From NCBI RefSeq assembly GCF_003203515.1, contig NZ_BGNG01000008.1:1-64000 (forward strand): a DNA stretch of 64,000 bases, written 5' to 3'. A program made the position numbers and the translations under genes. Below are positions 62,917-64,000 of the stretch, piece after piece; within the stretch, counting starts at the first letter, position 1; the number at the start of each line of letters is the position of its first letter. The DNA comes from Glaciecola sp. KUL10 (GTDB taxonomy: Bacteria; Pseudomonadota; Gammaproteobacteria; Enterobacterales; Alteromonadaceae). Under the pieces are notes generated by a model. That model did not search any database. It saw nothing but the letters and a program-made list of their open reading frames with translations, and had not been told where the DNA came from.

Positions 62917-63804
62917 TTATAAACTCAAACCTTGACGGTACTGATGTCTGTGAAGAGTAGAAAAATATACATCTTCCAATGACGTAGGTGCAGGTTCAAA
63001 GCCTTCTGGCGGGTTTTCATCGAGAACATGAATTACCGTTCTGCCGGCCAGTAAACGCTTCGAAATAACATTATAGTCTTCTTCAAAAGACTCCGTTTCT
63101 GAGTAGTTGATAATTTTGCGCCACACTTTACCTCTCAGCTGTTCGGTGACTTCTAAAGGATTGCCTTGCAATAAAATTTTTCCGTCGCCCAATACAGCCA
63201 TGTTCTCGCATAATTCAGACACATCATCGACTATATGTGTGGACAAGATTATCACCTTGTCTTGGCCAAGCGTGACCAATAAATTATGAAACCGATTCCG
63301 CTCTTCTGGATCTAAGCCAGCAGTCGGTTCGTCCACAATCAGTAAATCCGGATCGCCGATCAAGGCTTGGGCAATCCCGAAACGTTGCCGCATGCCACCA
63401 GAAAAACCACTCACCGATTGCTTTCTATGTTGATACAAGTTGGTGTGAGCCAATAGGCCTTCAACTACCTCAGCTCTTTCGGCTTTATCAATGATGCCTT
63501 TTAAAACCGCAAGGTGATCAAGCAACTCCTGTGCGCTTACCCTAGGATAGACACCAAAGTCTTGCGGCAAATACCCTAGGCGTTTTCTCAAATCAATTGG
63601 ATTAGAAAGCACGTCTATATTGTCAAAGCTAATACTGCCTGTATCCGGTTGTTGTAAGGTAGCAATAGTCCGCATTAAGCTAGACTTACCTGCACCATTG
63701 GGCCCTAACAAACCAAATAGCCCCTTAGGTACACTCAGGTTAACCTTGTTAAGTGCTTTTACGCCATTGTCATAGGTTTTAGAAATTCCTGAAATATTAA
63801 GCAT
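62917..63804 (-). CDS. ABC transporter ATPase (ABC-2 partner)
   Basis: 295 residues. Seen: Walker A GPNGAGKSS, Q-loop LGYLPQDFGVYPRVSA, signature VSGFSGGMRQRFGIAQAL, Walker B LLIVDEPTAGLDPEERNR and H-loop VIILSTHIVDDV, with a C-terminal extension (about 225-290) typical of CcmA/NatA-type ATPases. It drives the downstream ABC-2/M1 fusion, encoded 2 nt away. This is the first gene of the leftward run that may extend into the kinase cluster. Confidence 0.95.
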   Translation of the reverse strand: MLNISGISKTYDNGVKALNKVNLSVPKGLFGLLGPNGAGKSSLMRTIATLQQPDTGSISFDNIDVLSNPIDLRKRLGYLPQDFGVYPRVSAQELLDHLAVLKGIIDKAERAEVVEGLLAHTNLYQHRKQSVSGFSGGMRQRFGIAQALIGDPDLLIVDEPTAGLDPEERNRFHNLLVTLGQDKVIILSTHIVDDVSELCENMAVLGDGKILLQGNPLEVTEQLRGKVWRKIINYSETESFEEDYNVISKRLLAGRTVIHVLDENPPEGFEPAPTSLEDVYFSTLHRHQYRQGLSL

Positions 63805-63955
63805 GCGACTCCGTGTATTGCATTCACTTTATTCTACATCCGCTATATTCAAGTTGATGTGAAGAATAAGCAAGCAAAATTGTTTTACAAAATGTTCTTG
63901 GACACTGATAAACATAAAGTATACTGCACACCACGAAATACAAAAGAAGACAACG

Positions 63956-64000
63956 ATGATTCATAATGACGTATTAAGACGCCTTCGATTTGCCTTAAGA
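63956..64000 (+). CDS. YehS-like DUF1456 protein, N-terminal fragment at window edge
   Basis: Fifteen codons from the ATG at 63956 to the window end read MIHNDVLRRLRFALR. This matches the first residues of the DUF1456 (YehS) family, which begin M-x-N-D-x-L-R-x-x-R. AAAGAAG lies about 9 nt upstream. The gene continues outside the window. Function of the family is unknown to me. Confidence 0.6.
   Translation, partial: MIHNDVLRRLRFALR

Overview
The window looks like chromosomal DNA of a marine, polysaccharide-degrading gammaproteobacterium of the order Alteromonadales (Alteromonas/Paraglaciecola/Glaciecola-like). The base composition is moderately AT-rich. The housekeeping proteins (CmoM, Nif3/YbgI, SohB, YciK, GlnS, TrxC, YehS) are close in length and motif to their E. 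coli counterparts. The accessory genes (a large TonB-dependent receptor, lipoprotein GH13 enzymes, LacI-type sugar regulators, a Pla-1/cef-type lipase) are typical of that order. I saw no rRNA, tRNA, CRISPR array, insertion sequence or phage gene.

Layout. (1) 0.3-9 kb: conserved genes: tRNA methyltransferase cmoM, a Nif3-like protein, a small Lys/Ala-rich protein, sohB, a lipase lipoprotein with a FadR-like site upstream, yciK and glnS, separated by clear terminators. (2) 9.2-18.2 kb and 26.5-34 kb: a starch/maltodextrin utilisation regulon split in two blocks. It has a LacI-family regulator, an MFS maltose-type transporter, a flavin-dependent tryptophan-halogenase-like protein, a GH31 enzyme, an alpha-amylase lipoprotein, a 1455-residue pullulanase lipoprotein and a TonB-dependent receptor. 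The same 14-bp near-palindrome (TGCATACGTATTCA) lies upstream of the transporter, the amylase and the receptor, and ties the blocks together. (3) 18.3-25.9 kb, between the two blocks: an O-carbamoyltransferase/SxtJ/SxtK-like (DUF5989) trio, two tandem SGNH/GDSL-type membrane-anchored proteins, trxC and a degenerate PEP-CTERM-like protein. (4) 34.6-40.8 kb: a second sugar locus with its own LacI regulator and a GPH transporter. It includes a GH94 phosphorylase fused to a gluconokinase, which points to use of an aldonic disaccharide such as cellobionate, and a CBM9-like secreted protein. (5) 40.8-46 kb: a MacB-like ABC exporter with one ATPase, one permease and three different lipoprotein adaptors, starting inside the end of the LacI gene. 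(6) 46-59.3 kb: fourteen co-directional, mostly touching genes for an envelope-spanning assembly. They include a transmembrane Ser/Thr kinase with periplasmic PEGA and FGE-like domains, a membrane FHA protein, a MotA/TolQ/ExbB-like channel subunit, an ExbD-like single-pass protein, a possible Lon-like peptidase-fold protein and several periplasmic coiled-coil or lipoprotein parts. I do not recognise this set as a named system; it is the best candidate for an undescribed one. (7) 59.3-63.8 kb: an ABC ATPase and a fused ABC-2 permease/M1 aminopeptidase, followed at the right edge by the first codons of a yehS-like gene.

How the parts probably work together: maltodextrins released by the lipid-anchored amylase and pullulanase would enter through the TonB receptor, be trimmed by the GH31 enzyme in the periplasm and be imported by the MFS carrier. 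The regulator at 9.2 kb is the best candidate for repressing all of this. The second locus would import a beta-glucosyl-gluconate, phosphorolyse it to glucose 1-phosphate and gluconate, and phosphorylate the gluconate on the same polypeptide. In the kinase cluster, phosphorylation in the cytoplasm could be read by the FHA domain and used to control an ion-driven envelope machine; that part is inference from domain content and order only.
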